Source: QAMX01 sp964515055 (GTDB lineage: Bacteria > Bacillota > Clostridia > Oscillospirales > QAMX01). From it: a stretch of 64,000 bases of DNA. Where the stretch lies: positions 20,936-84,935 of the forward strand of contig CAZEUG010000006.1 of NCBI GenBank assembly GCA_964515055.1, written 5' to 3'. Position numbers and translations under genes: made by a program. Within the stretch, counting starts at the first letter, position 1. The number at the start of each line of letters is the position of its first letter. A model generated the notes under the pieces. That model made no database searches and was not told the origin of the DNA. It saw nothing but the letters and a program-made list of their open reading frames with translations. Below, one piece after another: positions 1 to 8,500 of the stretch.

Positions 1-868
1 TCAGCGACTGTTCGATCAGATATCTGCCCTGATCGGTCAGGAATTGCTGCACAACATCGGTATCCGACGTAATTCGCGTCATGAGATCCCCGCTCGTTTT
101 TCTGGACATGGAGGAAAGCGATAATCGCTGCACCTTGTCATAGGCCTGCTTGCGGAGATCATCCGAAAAGCGGCTGCCGACGCGGTTGATCATGCGGTTG
201 GAGAGAATGTAAATCCCCTCGCCGATGGCGCGTGTCGCGATCATCAGTGCGCCAATCACCAGAACGCCGGTGACAGGGTTCGAGAAAAACGCATGGGTGG
301 AAGCATCCGGTGCCAGATAGTGGTCTGTCAGGAGGCGGTTCAGGTAGGGATAGCAGGCGAACAGCACGTTCGACAGTGTCAAAATCAGCGAGGAGAGAAT
401 CATCGCCTTCAGATGGGGGCGCATCAGCTTCAGGAAGCGGCGCCAGACATAGGATTTATCCACGCAGAAGATGCAGATATCCATCCCCTTTGCAAGCGGG
501 CGTCCGCAGGTTTCGCAGTGATGCTTTTCCAGGTGAACAACGCGGCTCTCCCGGCCGGTTTCGAGGTAATAATTGACGACCTTGCAGAGTTCGGCCATAT
601 CATCGACGGCGGACATTGTGAAGCGACAAACGCGTAGGTTTTCGCTTTCGTCCTGTGGGTTCAGGACGAGTTCCAGCGTGCCGCAGCCGATATCGGTCAG
701 CTGTTTCAGTTCAGCTGCGCCGTCCACGCTGTGGGAAAAGATTTCCCGGCTGTCAATGGTCGCAGTCAGCTTGCCGTCTGCGAATGACAGGTGCCCGTGG
801 CATGGCTTTCCGTCCGGTGACAAGTCAAAGGCAATCACATTCGTCTCAACAGAAGAGACAGGCTGCAT
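1..868 (-). CDS. ABC half-exporter, N-terminal part (runs off window)
   Basis: This is the first 289 residues of an ABC exporter subunit; the ATP-binding domain lies beyond base 1. The first ~135 residues form a cytosolic-looking region ending in a CxxC...CxxC zinc-ribbon (CETCG and CIFC), followed by the start of an ABC transmembrane domain with hydrophobic helices and the coupling-helix region typical of type IV exporters (the stretch around YDKVQRLSLSS). The ATG at 868 has a GGGTGA-like site before it. It is the third gene of a cassette with the DUF1854 protein (34 nt upstream) and another half-exporter with the same N-terminal zinc-ribbon design, so the two transporters probably form a heterodimer. 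The substrate cannot be told from sequence. Confidence 0.88.
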   Translation of the reverse strand, partial: MQPVSSVETNVIAFDLSPDGKPCHGHLSFADGKLTATIDSREIFSHSVDGAAELKQLTDIGCGTLELVLNPQDESENLRVCRFTMSAVDDMAELCKVVNYYLETGRESRVVHLEKHHCETCGRPLAKGMDICIFCVDKSYVWRRFLKLMRPHLKAMILSSLILTLSNVLFACYPYLNRLLTDHYLAPDASTHAFFSNPVTGVLVIGALMIATRAIGEGIYILSNRMINRVGSRFSDDLRKQAYDKVQRLSLSSMSRKTSGDLMTRITSDTDVVQQFLTDQGRYLIEQSL

Positions 869-902
869 GGCAAATCACCCTTTCTTTTTCCATGTTTCAG
901 AT

Positions 903-1433
903 TTAGTAGAGATACGGTTCAATTCGGCGGCGGCTCTTGCTGTCGATGCTCCAGACATCCTCGATCAGGTAGCGGTTCCCGTCCACATCGGTCAGGATAA
1001 TGCGCTTTTCATCCAGCATTTTGATGCTCTTGGACAGGTCCTTCACAGCGAAAATCTTGGCATAGCTTCCGATTTTGACATCGAAATAGAAATAGCCCAT
1101 TTTTTCCTTGATGGACAGAATTTCCGTGACCGCCGGACAATAATACCGTTGATCAAGCTCATTGCGAACAAGTGTCGCCTGTTCCTCCGGCAGCTCTGCC
1201 GTATCGCGCAGAATGCCCAGCTCGTGATTTTCCAGATCGGACACCGAGATATGGCAGTAGGGCTCCGAAAACGGCAGAATTCGCGAAAGTTTCACGCGTT
1301 TATGGTCGGTCTCCCCTGCTTTCAGGCAGAGAAAGCCATTTGCATTTTGATAAAACGTCAGCGTTGACGCATCGAACAGTCCGATGTCGAAGGTCTGATC
1401 AGCGCCGACTGGTTCCAGTTGGGTTTGTGACAT
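903..1433 (-). CDS. DUF1854 family protein
   Basis: A 176-residue soluble protein matching my memory of the DUF1854 family, in which a central block (here RILPFSEPY...ENHELGILRD) and a basic C-terminal end (SRRRIEPYLY) are conserved. No enzymatic motif, signal peptide or membrane segment is visible. The start at 1433 is preferred over one 14 codons earlier because AAAGGAG sits about 11 nt upstream. DUF1854 genes are known next to paired ABC exporters, including ones annotated as cyanophycin-metabolism associated in proteobacteria; here it is sandwiched between two half-exporters (gaps of 19 and 34 nt). It is therefore likely an accessory or regulatory subunit of that transporter, but its biochemical role is not known to me. 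Confidence 0.8.
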   Translation of the reverse strand: MSQTQLEPVGADQTFDIGLFDASTLTFYQNANGFLCLKAGETDHKRVKLSRILPFSEPYCHISVSDLENHELGILRDTAELPEEQATLVRNELDQRYYCPAVTEILSIKEKMGYFYFDVKIGSYAKIFAVKDLSKSIKMLDEKRIILTDVDGNRYLIEDVWSIDSKSRRRIEPYLY

Positions 1434-1452
1434 GGCAATACAGACTCCTTTT

Positions 1453-3744
1453 TTAATCCTGACCGATGCCGACATGTTTCAGCGCTTCTGCCTGGATTTG
1501 ATACAGCTTGTAATATTCGCCTTTTTTGCGCATCAACTCCTGATAGCTGCCGTATTCGACAACGGTTCCGTCTTCGATGACGGCAAGCATATCAGCGTCC
1601 CGCAGCGTGGACAGGCGGTGTGCGATGGCGATGGTCGTGCGGCCGGTTTTCAGGCGGGTCAGCGATTCCTGAATGCGGCGTTCTGTCTCCGTATCCATGG
1701 CAGCAGTCGCTTCATCGAGAATCAGGATTTTGGGATTTTGGATGATGGTTCTTGCGATGGAAATCCGCTGTCTTTCACCGCCGGACAAGTCCTGTCCGCC
1801 GGAGCCGACACGTGTCTCATAGCCATTGGGCAGCTTCATAATGAAGTCATGTGCGCTGGCCGCTTTGGCTGCTGCGACCACCTCTTCAATCGATGCATCC
1901 GGTTTGGCATAGCGGATATTGTCGGCGATAGTGCCCATAAAGAGGTAAATATCCTGTGAAACCATCCCGATATTCTGGCGCAGCTGCTTCAGGGACAGCT
2001 CGCGGACGTCTACACCGTCGATGGCGATGGCACCGGCCTTTGCATCGTACAGGCGGGCGATCAGGCTTGCGATCGTCGTTTTGCCTGCGCCGGTCTTGCC
2101 GACAATGCCGAGCATGGTGCCCGCTTCGATGTTCAGGTTCAGTTTTTTTATCACCGGTCTGGCCGGTTCGTATTCAAATTCCAGTTCCCGGATTGTCACG
2201 GCACCGCGGAAGTTGTCCAGGACAACCGGATGTTCGGCTTCAACGATATCGGGGTCGGTATCGATGATCTCAAACACGCGTTGCGCCGAGTCCACGCACC
2301 GCGCCCAGCCATTGGAAATCCAGGAGAGAAAATCGAGTGGCGAATGCAGCATATCCAGGTAGATCGTGAAGGTCAGCAGTGTGCCGAGGCTCATTTTCCC
2401 TCGAACCACCATCACGCCGCCAATGGCAACAATCAATGTGGTAGCGATATACACCATCAGCTCGATCAGCGGATAGACCGTCGATGAGGCGTTGTTCAGC
2501 TTCAGCTCGGCCTGCATCAGCTTGCCGCTGGCCTTTGAAAAGCGATCCAGCTCTTCATCCTCGCGGGCAAACGCCTTGATGACACGTTGGCCGTTGATGT
2601 TATCGCTGACCATACTGCTCAAATTGGCATTGTACGTCCAGCGCTGATGGTGCAGGCGGTGCCAGATGTGGTCTGCCAGTCGGAATACCAGAAAAACAAC
2701 CGGCAGAGAAACAATGGCGATCAGCGTCAGCTGCCAGTTCATCAGAGCCATCATGACGAGAACACCGATCATGGTAACGATGTCGATCAGGCATTCCGGC
2801 ATTGCCTCCACAAAGAACCAGTAGATGTTATTGGAATCGCGTGTGACGCGTTCCATCAATGATCCGGTCTGTTTGGAGGAATAGAAGCTGACGCCAAGGC
2901 GCTGCATGGTGGTGAAGATTTTCAGCATGATGTCATGAATCACCCACGGCATGATGCCGCCGAGAATCCACTGGTAGGCCATGGTGAACAGCATATTGAA
3001 CAGTCGGATACCGGCGATCACCAGCACCATATAGCCAAGCGAAACCATCAGCTTTGGAATCGGCGTCAGGTTATCAGGGTTCAGAACCTGGTCATACAGC
3101 GTTTTCGTTGAAATCTGAGGGGTGAGCAGTGTAATGGCAGAGCCGACCAGCATGGCCAGGACAATGATGCCGACCTGCTTTTTGTAGCCGCCGAAGAACG
3201 AAAATAGCCGTTTGATGGTCGAATGACGATCCATGCATTTTGGGCAGATTTTGCGTTCCGGATCAGGATATCTCCGGCCGCATTTCGGGCAAAAAGGCGT
3301 TTCATGGAACGTTTGCCGGACGGTTTCCAGGTTGCCGCCCTCCTTGACCGTATTGAACGCTGTAATGAAATCGGCAAAATCAGTATGCAAACCAATGGAA
3401 AAACGCGTGACAATTTCATCTTCTCCGTCTTTTTCGGCGATCAGGTAAGCGGTTGAAACGTTTTTTTCAATTTTCAGCCGATCGATGTCTGCGGCTGGAA
3501 TGGTTTTCAGCGCATCCAGGCGATACTGGACATCCAGTCTGCGTTTTCCTTTGACGAACTGTTCCTCGCCGAACGCGAGATACAGTCCCATCCGGTCAAA
3601 AGCCATCCAGCAGTTGGTATATGCGCCGTCTGCATCCATATCACCGGTGACAGCATACAGGAAGCCGCCCGTCTGAATGCCGTTTGTTTCCATCAGCTTC
3701 AGAACTTCAGACGGGAGCTTGCCGCTTTGCTGTGGTTTGTTCAT
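1453..3744 (-). CDS. ABC half-exporter with N-terminal zinc-ribbon domain
   Basis: A 763-residue exporter subunit. Residues ~1-150 are an extra soluble domain, longer than usual for half-exporters (~570-600 residues), ending in a zinc-ribbon with cysteines at 152, 155, 167 and 170. Then come six predicted membrane helices (~190-480) and a complete nucleotide-binding domain: Walker A GIVGKTGAGKTT near 545, signature LSGGERQ near 652, Walker B ILILDEA near 673 and the switch histidine in IAIAHRLS. The Walker B glutamate is present, so this half can hydrolyse ATP. The start at 3744 has AAAGGAACGG upstream. It is the first large gene of the cassette and lies 83 nt downstream of a terminator-like hairpin preceded by a 49-codon ORF. 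Substrate unknown. Confidence 0.93.
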   Translation of the reverse strand: MNKPQQSGKLPSEVLKLMETNGIQTGGFLYAVTGDMDADGAYTNCWMAFDRMGLYLAFGEEQFVKGKRRLDVQYRLDALKTIPAADIDRLKIEKNVSTAYLIAEKDGEDEIVTRFSIGLHTDFADFITAFNTVKEGGNLETVRQTFHETPFCPKCGRRYPDPERKICPKCMDRHSTIKRLFSFFGGYKKQVGIIVLAMLVGSAITLLTPQISTKTLYDQVLNPDNLTPIPKLMVSLGYMVLVIAGIRLFNMLFTMAYQWILGGIMPWVIHDIMLKIFTTMQRLGVSFYSSKQTGSLMERVTRDSNNIYWFFVEAMPECLIDIVTMIGVLVMMALMNWQLTLIAIVSLPVVFLVFRLADHIWHRLHHQRWTYNANLSSMVSDNINGQRVIKAFAREDEELDRFSKASGKLMQAELKLNNASSTVYPLIELMVYIATTLIVAIGGVMVVRGKMSLGTLLTFTIYLDMLHSPLDFLSWISNGWARCVDSAQRVFEIIDTDPDIVEAEHPVVLDNFRGAVTIRELEFEYEPARPVIKKLNLNIEAGTMLGIVGKTGAGKTTIASLIARLYDAKAGAIAIDGVDVRELSLKQLRQNIGMVSQDIYLFMGTIADNIRYAKPDASIEEVVAAAKAASAHDFIMKLPNGYETRVGSGGQDLSGGERQRISIARTIIQNPKILILDEATAAMDTETERRIQESLTRLKTGRTTIAIAHRLSTLRDADMLAVIEDGTVVEYGSYQELMRKKGEYYKLYQIQAEALKHVGIGQD

Positions 3745-3827
3745 AAATGAAACCGTTCCTTTCTATCAAATTCTGTTGTTTCGGATCCTGCGCTGCAAGT
3801 CTGACCGTTTGATCGTGCGGAGCCAAT

Positions 3828-3854
3828 AAAAAAACGGCCGCCGCAGCGACCGTT
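3828..3854 (-). terminator. Terminator/attenuator upstream of the ABC cassette
   Basis: On the minus strand a 9-bp stem (3846-3854 with 3833-3841, one G-U pair, loop 3842-3845) is followed by seven T (3828-3834). It lies 15 nt behind the small ORF at 3870-4019 and 83 nt before the ABC gene. The 5' arm sequence (GACCGTTCA as read on the plus strand, 3848-3856) recurs inside the small ORF at 3971-3979, so the two copies could compete for the 3' arm, which is what an antiterminator needs. Confidence 0.75.
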
Positions 3855-3869
3855 CAAAAATGCACATAA

Positions 3870-4019
3870 TTAGTCAAGGACAGCCACGCAGGCACCCCGC
3901 GATGATACACAGGGCAAATTATATTCAGTTTTGGACACACTTCTGCCTTCCTGATTTGCAGCAGCAAAAAGACCGTTCAGCACGGAGCAGGCGGAAGCAA
4001 CATTCGCGAACAGGATCAT
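3870..4019 (-). CDS. 49-residue leader-peptide candidate
   Basis: A short ORF running from an ATG at 4019 to TAA at 3870. It has a GAGG ribosome binding site 8 nt upstream, a promoter with perfect spacing at 4073-4101, and a terminator only 15 nt behind its stop, so it looks like a complete transcription unit. The peptide (MILFANVASACSVLN at its start, ending CVAVLD) is not like a signal peptide and has three cysteines; I recognise no family. The position between promoter and terminator, ahead of a heterodimeric ABC exporter, is the architecture of BmrB, the leader ORF whose translation controls bmrCD transcription in Bacillus subtilis. A precursor peptide exported by the cassette is the alternative. 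The function is inference; the signals are directly visible. Confidence 0.6.
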   Translation of the reverse strand: MILFANVASACSVLNGLFAAANQEGRSVSKTEYNLPCVSSRGACVAVLD

Positions 4020-4050
4020 CGGTGGCACCTCACTTTCTATCATCAAAATC

Positions 4051-4066
4051 ATACGATCATTCGTAT
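4051..4066. promoter_or_regulatory. Inverted repeat at the start of the leader transcript
   Basis: A 6-4-6 palindrome (ATACGA, TCAT, TCGTAT) lies 7-22 nt downstream of the -10 box at 4073-4078, covering the likely transcription start. This is a typical operator position for a repressor, or the first hairpin of the leader RNA. Confidence 0.45.
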
Positions 4067-4072
4067 GGATTT

Positions 4073-4101
4073 AGTATACCATAGCTCCCTGTTTTTGTCA
4101 A
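4073..4101 (-). promoter_or_regulatory. Promoter of the leader ORF and ABC cassette
   Basis: On the minus strand TTGACA (4096-4101), a 17-nt spacer and TATACT (4073-4078). Transcription would start near 4066, leaving a ~47-nt 5' leader before the small ORF. Confidence 0.8.
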
Positions 4102-4595
4102 GCCCTAATTGGATTTTTTGTCATTTTTTCGAAAAACGTCCAGAAAGGATGGGAGATGCTCGGCGATGATGAATGCGGATGTTGTTCCGTTCGTGTTCAT
4201 CCATATCCATAAGGCATGCCTGACTGATTGCCCGGCGGAGCCAGATACAAAAAAAGCAACCGCCCCATTTCACGCTGTCATATGGTTCGAACGACCAGCC
4301 CAAGGGAGCAAAAATCCCGCACATGGCGGGACAAGGATTCCTGTCGGATGGAAGAATCACCGGATTCCAGACAACAGGAAATCCATTTTCGTGAACCGTG
4401 TCGATGTCAAGGGTTACAAATGTCATCGGCTATCTGAGTCCGAAGGGATATACCCATGATACCGAAACCCTATGGGTAGAGTGGGTAGAGTAAATCAATG
4501 TTTTCTGTAAAGTGTTTTATAAGAAAAAGAATACAATAAGAGAGTTTATGGGAAAATACGGTTTTTCTCTACCCACTCTACCCAACAAAACAAAG
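4102..4595. other. Gene-free stretch behind tmRNA
   Basis: No convincing gene: the open frames here (for example 4109-4459 plus and 4121-4426 minus) lack family resemblance and a ribosome binding site. It contains the 18-bp inverted repeat described separately. Since ssrA is a favoured integration site, a decayed element is conceivable, but no integrase and no copy of the tmRNA 3' end is seen here. Confidence 0.5.
4473..4584. repeat. 18-bp perfect inverted repeat with AT-rich loop
   Basis: TGGGTAGAGTGGGTAGAG at 4473-4490 is repeated in exact reverse complement at 4567-4584. Each arm is itself two tandem copies of a GGGTAGAG unit. The 76 nt between the arms are strongly AT-rich, unlike the surrounding genes. 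It could be a miniature mobile element, a large hairpin or part of the 3' region of tmRNA. Confidence 0.7.
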
Positions 4596-4626
4596 CACCG
4601 GGCAGAGCTTTTGACTCTACTCGGTG
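4596..4626 (-). terminator. ssrA: Probable terminator of tmRNA
   Basis: A 12-position stem with one mismatch (4596-4607 with 4615-4626, loop 4608-4614) located 60 nt beyond the tmRNA 3' end. The minus-strand continuation is T-rich (GCTTTGTTTTG). The plus strand also has a TTTT after the stem, so it may work in both directions. Confidence 0.6.
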
Positions 4627-4686
4627 TTTTGTCGTTTGTCCGAACAGTATTCCTATGAAGAATGGTGTGTTCGGATTATACTCTAA

Positions 4687-5034
4687 TGGTGGAGGCGACG
4701 GGAGTCGAACCCGTGTCCGAGAGGGCTTTACGAAAGCTTTCTCCGGGCGCAGTCTGTCAATTCAGTTTCCCGCATCCGAACGGCGGCAGACAGCCTTTCG
4801 GATTTGGTAGCTTCATTTTACACAGCATGGGCAAAGCTTACCATGCATGCGTTCACCACAAAAATGACGCCCGTTCCGAAGCCGTGGTCCTCTTCGGGCG
4901 GACGGCCGCCTATTTAGGCAGCGAGTGCGTAATCTTCGTTATTTAATTTATAACGTTTTGCAGCTTTTATAGAGACGCCGCACCTCTGCCCGCTTACCGG
5001 CGCACAACCTCCCCGTCGAAACCGGTACGCCCCC
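4687..5034 (-). ncRNA. ssrA: Transfer-messenger RNA (tmRNA)
   Basis: 348-nt tmRNA, which frees ribosomes stalled on broken messages and tags the product for proteolysis. The 5' end GGGGGCGTACCGG (5034 downward) pairs with the 3' CGCCTCC next to an encoded ACCA (4687-4690), forming the acceptor stem; the T-loop segment GGTTCGACTCC is present. The tag reading frame runs from a GCA resume codon at 4959-4961 to TAA at 4914-4916 and encodes AKRYKLNNEDYALAA, ending in the usual ALAA degron recognised by ClpXP, whose genes are at 46.7-48.5 kb. The tag is longer than the 10-residue tags common in other bacteria but within the range known in Firmicutes. The ends are inferred by stem pairing. Confidence 0.95.
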
Positions 5035-5048
5035 ATGTGATCTCTGGT

Positions 5049-5077
5049 ATTATATCACGAATCGGTCCATCTGTCAA
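5049..5077 (-). promoter_or_regulatory. ssrA: tmRNA promoter
   Basis: Minus strand TTGACA (5072-5077), 17-nt spacer, TATAAT (5049-5054): a full consensus promoter, with the start about 8 nt before the mature 5' end. Confidence 0.92.
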
Positions 5078-5164
5078 GAACCGGGTTTTGTCAGAAAGTG
5101 GCGAAGATTGGTGACTTGTTGCAGACGGGTAGGTGTCGAACGTAAAAGCAACGATTCGTTGCAG

Positions 5165-5300
5165 GCGGTCCGGGGGGGCGATGGTTGGGGCGGGTATTGT
5201 TGTGGGGGGCTGGTGAGGCGGTTGGGGTGGGTATTGCGGTGGTGGAGGGACTGGTGAGGCGGGGTTCGGGTGGAGTATTGAGGTTGGGTGGAGACTGGGC
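5165..5300. repeat. G-rich imperfect tandem repeats
   Basis: About three degenerate copies of a 37-41-nt unit (5183-5219, 5220-5260, 5261-5300), each with GGTTGGGG-type runs, GTATTG and CTGGTGAGGC. The plus strand carries many G3-G7 runs able to form G-quadruplexes. The rest of 5078-5514 holds no gene; the proline-rich minus-strand ORFs here are translations of this low-complexity tract. It lies in the rpoC 3' region between two minus-strand transcription units. Confidence 0.7.
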
Positions 5301-5426
5301 AGGAAATACGGGTAATGTGCAAACGAGGTTTGGGTGTGCGTGCTGGCTGGCAGGGCGAGTATGTGATATTCTGTCTCGGGTGGATGGATGTAGAACGGGT
5401 ATGCAGCATTGGGCAGGTATGCGGAC

Positions 5427-5456
5427 GCCCCGGGGTGTGCCTGCACACCCCGGGGC
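5427..5456 (-). terminator. Strong GC hairpin behind rpoC
   Basis: A 14-bp perfect GC-rich palindrome (5427-5440 with 5443-5456) 59 nt downstream of the rpoC stop. No T-run follows on the minus strand, so it is either a non-canonical terminator or an mRNA 3'-end stabiliser. Confidence 0.45.
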
Positions 5457-5514
5457 TGTTCATTACGGTATTTGTTTCGACCAAGGATTTTTGAATCCCG
5501 GCAATCCGCCTGGA

Positions 5515-8500
5515 TTATTCAAGATCGTCGCGTTCGTCCAGTTCATCCGTTTCCGGTTCGTACCCGTCTTCTGCGGAGTAGTCTTCCTCTTCGGATTCCT
5601 CTTCTTCCTCATCGAGCATGGCATCGTCGCCTACGGCCGCAGAATTGACTGCACTGCGACGGAAATCATACTGTGCTGCGGTCATGGTTGCGTCCGTGGT
5701 ATCGGTTTTGTAGTCAGCCATCCCGGTACCAGCCGGAATCAGGGTACCAATGATGACATTTTCCTTCAGACCGATCAGCGGATCCACTTTGCCCTTGATG
5801 GCTGCTTCTGTCAGGACGCGTGTGGTCTCCTGGAATGAAGCGGCAGCCAGGAAGGAATCCGTTGCAAGGGAAGCTCTCGTAATACCGAGCAGAGTCGGCG
5901 AGAACTGTGCTTCCCGCAGTCCGTTTTCGCCGTTTTCAAGGCGTTGCCGGATTTTCTCATTTTCTTCGATCAGCTCAAAGCGATCGACAAAGGAGCCGAG
6001 CAGCAGGTTGGTATCGCCCGGATCATCGACGCGCACCTTCCGCATCATCTGGCGGATGATGATTTCGATGTGGCGGTCATTGATATCCATGGCGCTTTGA
6101 CGGTAGACCTTCTGCACTTCCTGAATCAGGTAGCCTTCGACCGCTTCAACGCCGCGGACGCGCAGCACATCCTGCGGATGCAGGACGCCCTGGGTCAGCA
6201 TATCGCCCTTTTGCACCATCTGGCCGTCTTCCACCAGGATGCCCGCGCTGATCGGCAGTGCGTATTCACGGACTTCGCCGTCGTCGTTTCGGAGGGTGAC
6301 ATTCTTGACAGAAGCCTTCTTGGACATCTCAACGCTGGCTACGCCGGAAATTTCCGCAAGCACAGCAGCGCGCTTCGGCTTTCTTGCTTCGAACATTTCT
6401 TCAACACGGGGAAGACCCTGTGTGATATCGGCTGCGTCCTTACTGGCGACACCGCCGCTGTGGAAGGTACGCATGGTCAGCTGTGTACCCGGCTCACCAA
6501 TGGACTGTGCCGCGATGATACCGACAGCTTCGCCAAGGTTCATCGGAGAACCGGTGGCCAGGTTGGAGCCGTAGCACTTGGCGCAGACGCCGTGCTTGCA
6601 GGCACACGCCAAGACGGAGCGAATCTTGATGCGTTCAATGCCGCGGCTCTTGATTAAAGCCGCATCTGCATCTGTCATCAGTTTATCTTTGGAGATCAGG
6701 ACTTCACCGGTTGCTTCATCGACCAGGTCTGCGGCCAGGTAACGGCCGATCAGGCGATCTTCGAATTTTTCGATGGTCTGTCCCTTTTCAGTAATTTCAT
6801 AGACCTCAACACCATCCGTTGTGCCGCAATCGGCTTCGCGGATGATGACGTCCTGCGAAACGTCAACGAGACGGCGGGTCAGGTACCCGGAGTCAGCTGT
6901 ACGCAATGCGGTATCCGTCAAGCCCTTTCGAGCACCACGGGATGCCGTAAAGTATTCCAGAACGGTCAGGCCTTCACGGTAGTTCGCCTTGATCGGGATT
7001 TCAATGATCTTACCGGCGGTGTTACGAACCAGACCACGCATACCGGCCAGCTGACGAATCTGTGCGCGGGAACCACGGGCACCGGAATCTGCCATGATGC
7101 TGATCGGATTATCGGCTTTCAGCCCATTGAACAGTGCGGTACTGATGTCTTCCGTCGTCTGTTCCCACTCAGCCAGAGTCAGGCGGATTCTTTCCTCTGC
7201 GGAAATATAACCGCGGCGATACTGCTGGTCAATGCGCATGATCTTCTGTTCCGTCTCGGCGATCAAGACCTTCTTTTCAGGCGGAATGATCATATCGGCG
7301 ACGGAAATGGTGATAGCACCCAGCGTCGAATAGTGGTAGCCCATCTGCTTGATGGCATCCAGCACTTCGGCACTGACGGCGAGGCCATGCTTCTTGATGC
7401 ATTTTGCAATCAGCTTGGAGAGCTGGCTCTTACCGACTGTCATGGAAATTTCGAAATCGAGTGCCTGATCTTCATTCGTCCGATCGACATAGCCGAGATC
7501 CTGCGGGATGCGTTCATTGAAGACCATGCGGCCATAGGTCGTTTTGACCATTTTCTGGATCGTCCGGCCTTCAAAGATGCCTTCCCTTCTGACGTAGACC
7601 GGCTCATGCAGCGTGATATCCTTGGCTTCATACGCCATGCGGACTTCGTCTTCGTTGATGAAGCGTTTGATTTTCTCATCATCGGCGATATCTTCGGCCT
7701 CACGGGTCATGGTCAGCCAGTAGCAGCCGAGGATCATATCCTGTGTCGGGACGGTAACCGGGTTACCATCCTGCGGGCGCAGGAGGTTGTTTGCAGAAAG
7801 AATGAGGAACCGGGCTTCTGCCTGTGCCTCTGCGGACAGCGGCACATGGACAGCCATCTGGTCGCCGTCAAAGTCAGCGTTAAAGGCGGTGCAGACCAGC
7901 GGGTGCAGCTTGATGGCGCGGCCTTCGACCAGAACCGGTTCAAATGCCTGAATACCCAGACGGTGCAGTGTCGGGGCGCGGTTCAGCATAACCGGATGCT
8001 CTTTGATGATTTCTTCGAGAGAATCCCAGACCTCTGTGCGCGCACGGTCGACCATTTTCTTAGCGCTCTTGATATTGTTTGCGATGCCGCGCTCAACGAG
8101 CGACTTCATGACAAACGGCTTGAACAGCTCCAGAGCCATTTCCTTCGGCAGACCGCACTGATAAATTTTCAGCTCCGGGCCAACAACAATGACGGAACGG
8201 CCGGAATAGTCGACGCGCTTCCCGAGCAGGTTCTGACGGAAACGCCCCTGTTTCCCGGAGAGCATATCAGAAAGGCTCTTCAGGGCGCGGTTGTTCGGAC
8301 CCGTGACCGGGCGGCCGCGGCGGCCGTTATTGATCAGCGCATCGACTGCTTCCTGCAGCATACGCTTCTCGTTTTTCACGATGATATCCGGCGCTTCCAG
8401 CTCCAGCAGGCGCTGGAGGCGGTTATTCCGGTTGATGACGCGGCGGTAGAGATCGTTCAGGTCAGACGTTGCGAACCGGCCGCCGTCGAGCTGAACCATC

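Noticed and set aside
4109..4459. Overlapping ORFs of 116 (plus) and 101 (minus) codons behind tmRNA
   Set aside because: Neither has a ribosome site nor resembles a known protein; composition like noncoding sequence.
4662..4946. 94-codon plus-strand ORF
   Set aside because: Lies on the tmRNA gene in antisense.
5074..5484. Proline-rich ORFs on the minus strand over the G-rich repeats
   Set aside because: They translate a low-complexity tract in two frames, have no ribosome site and resemble no family.
5185..5838. 217-codon plus-strand ORF
   Set aside because: It runs into rpoC antisense and has no ribosome binding site; shadow of GC-rich coding sequence.
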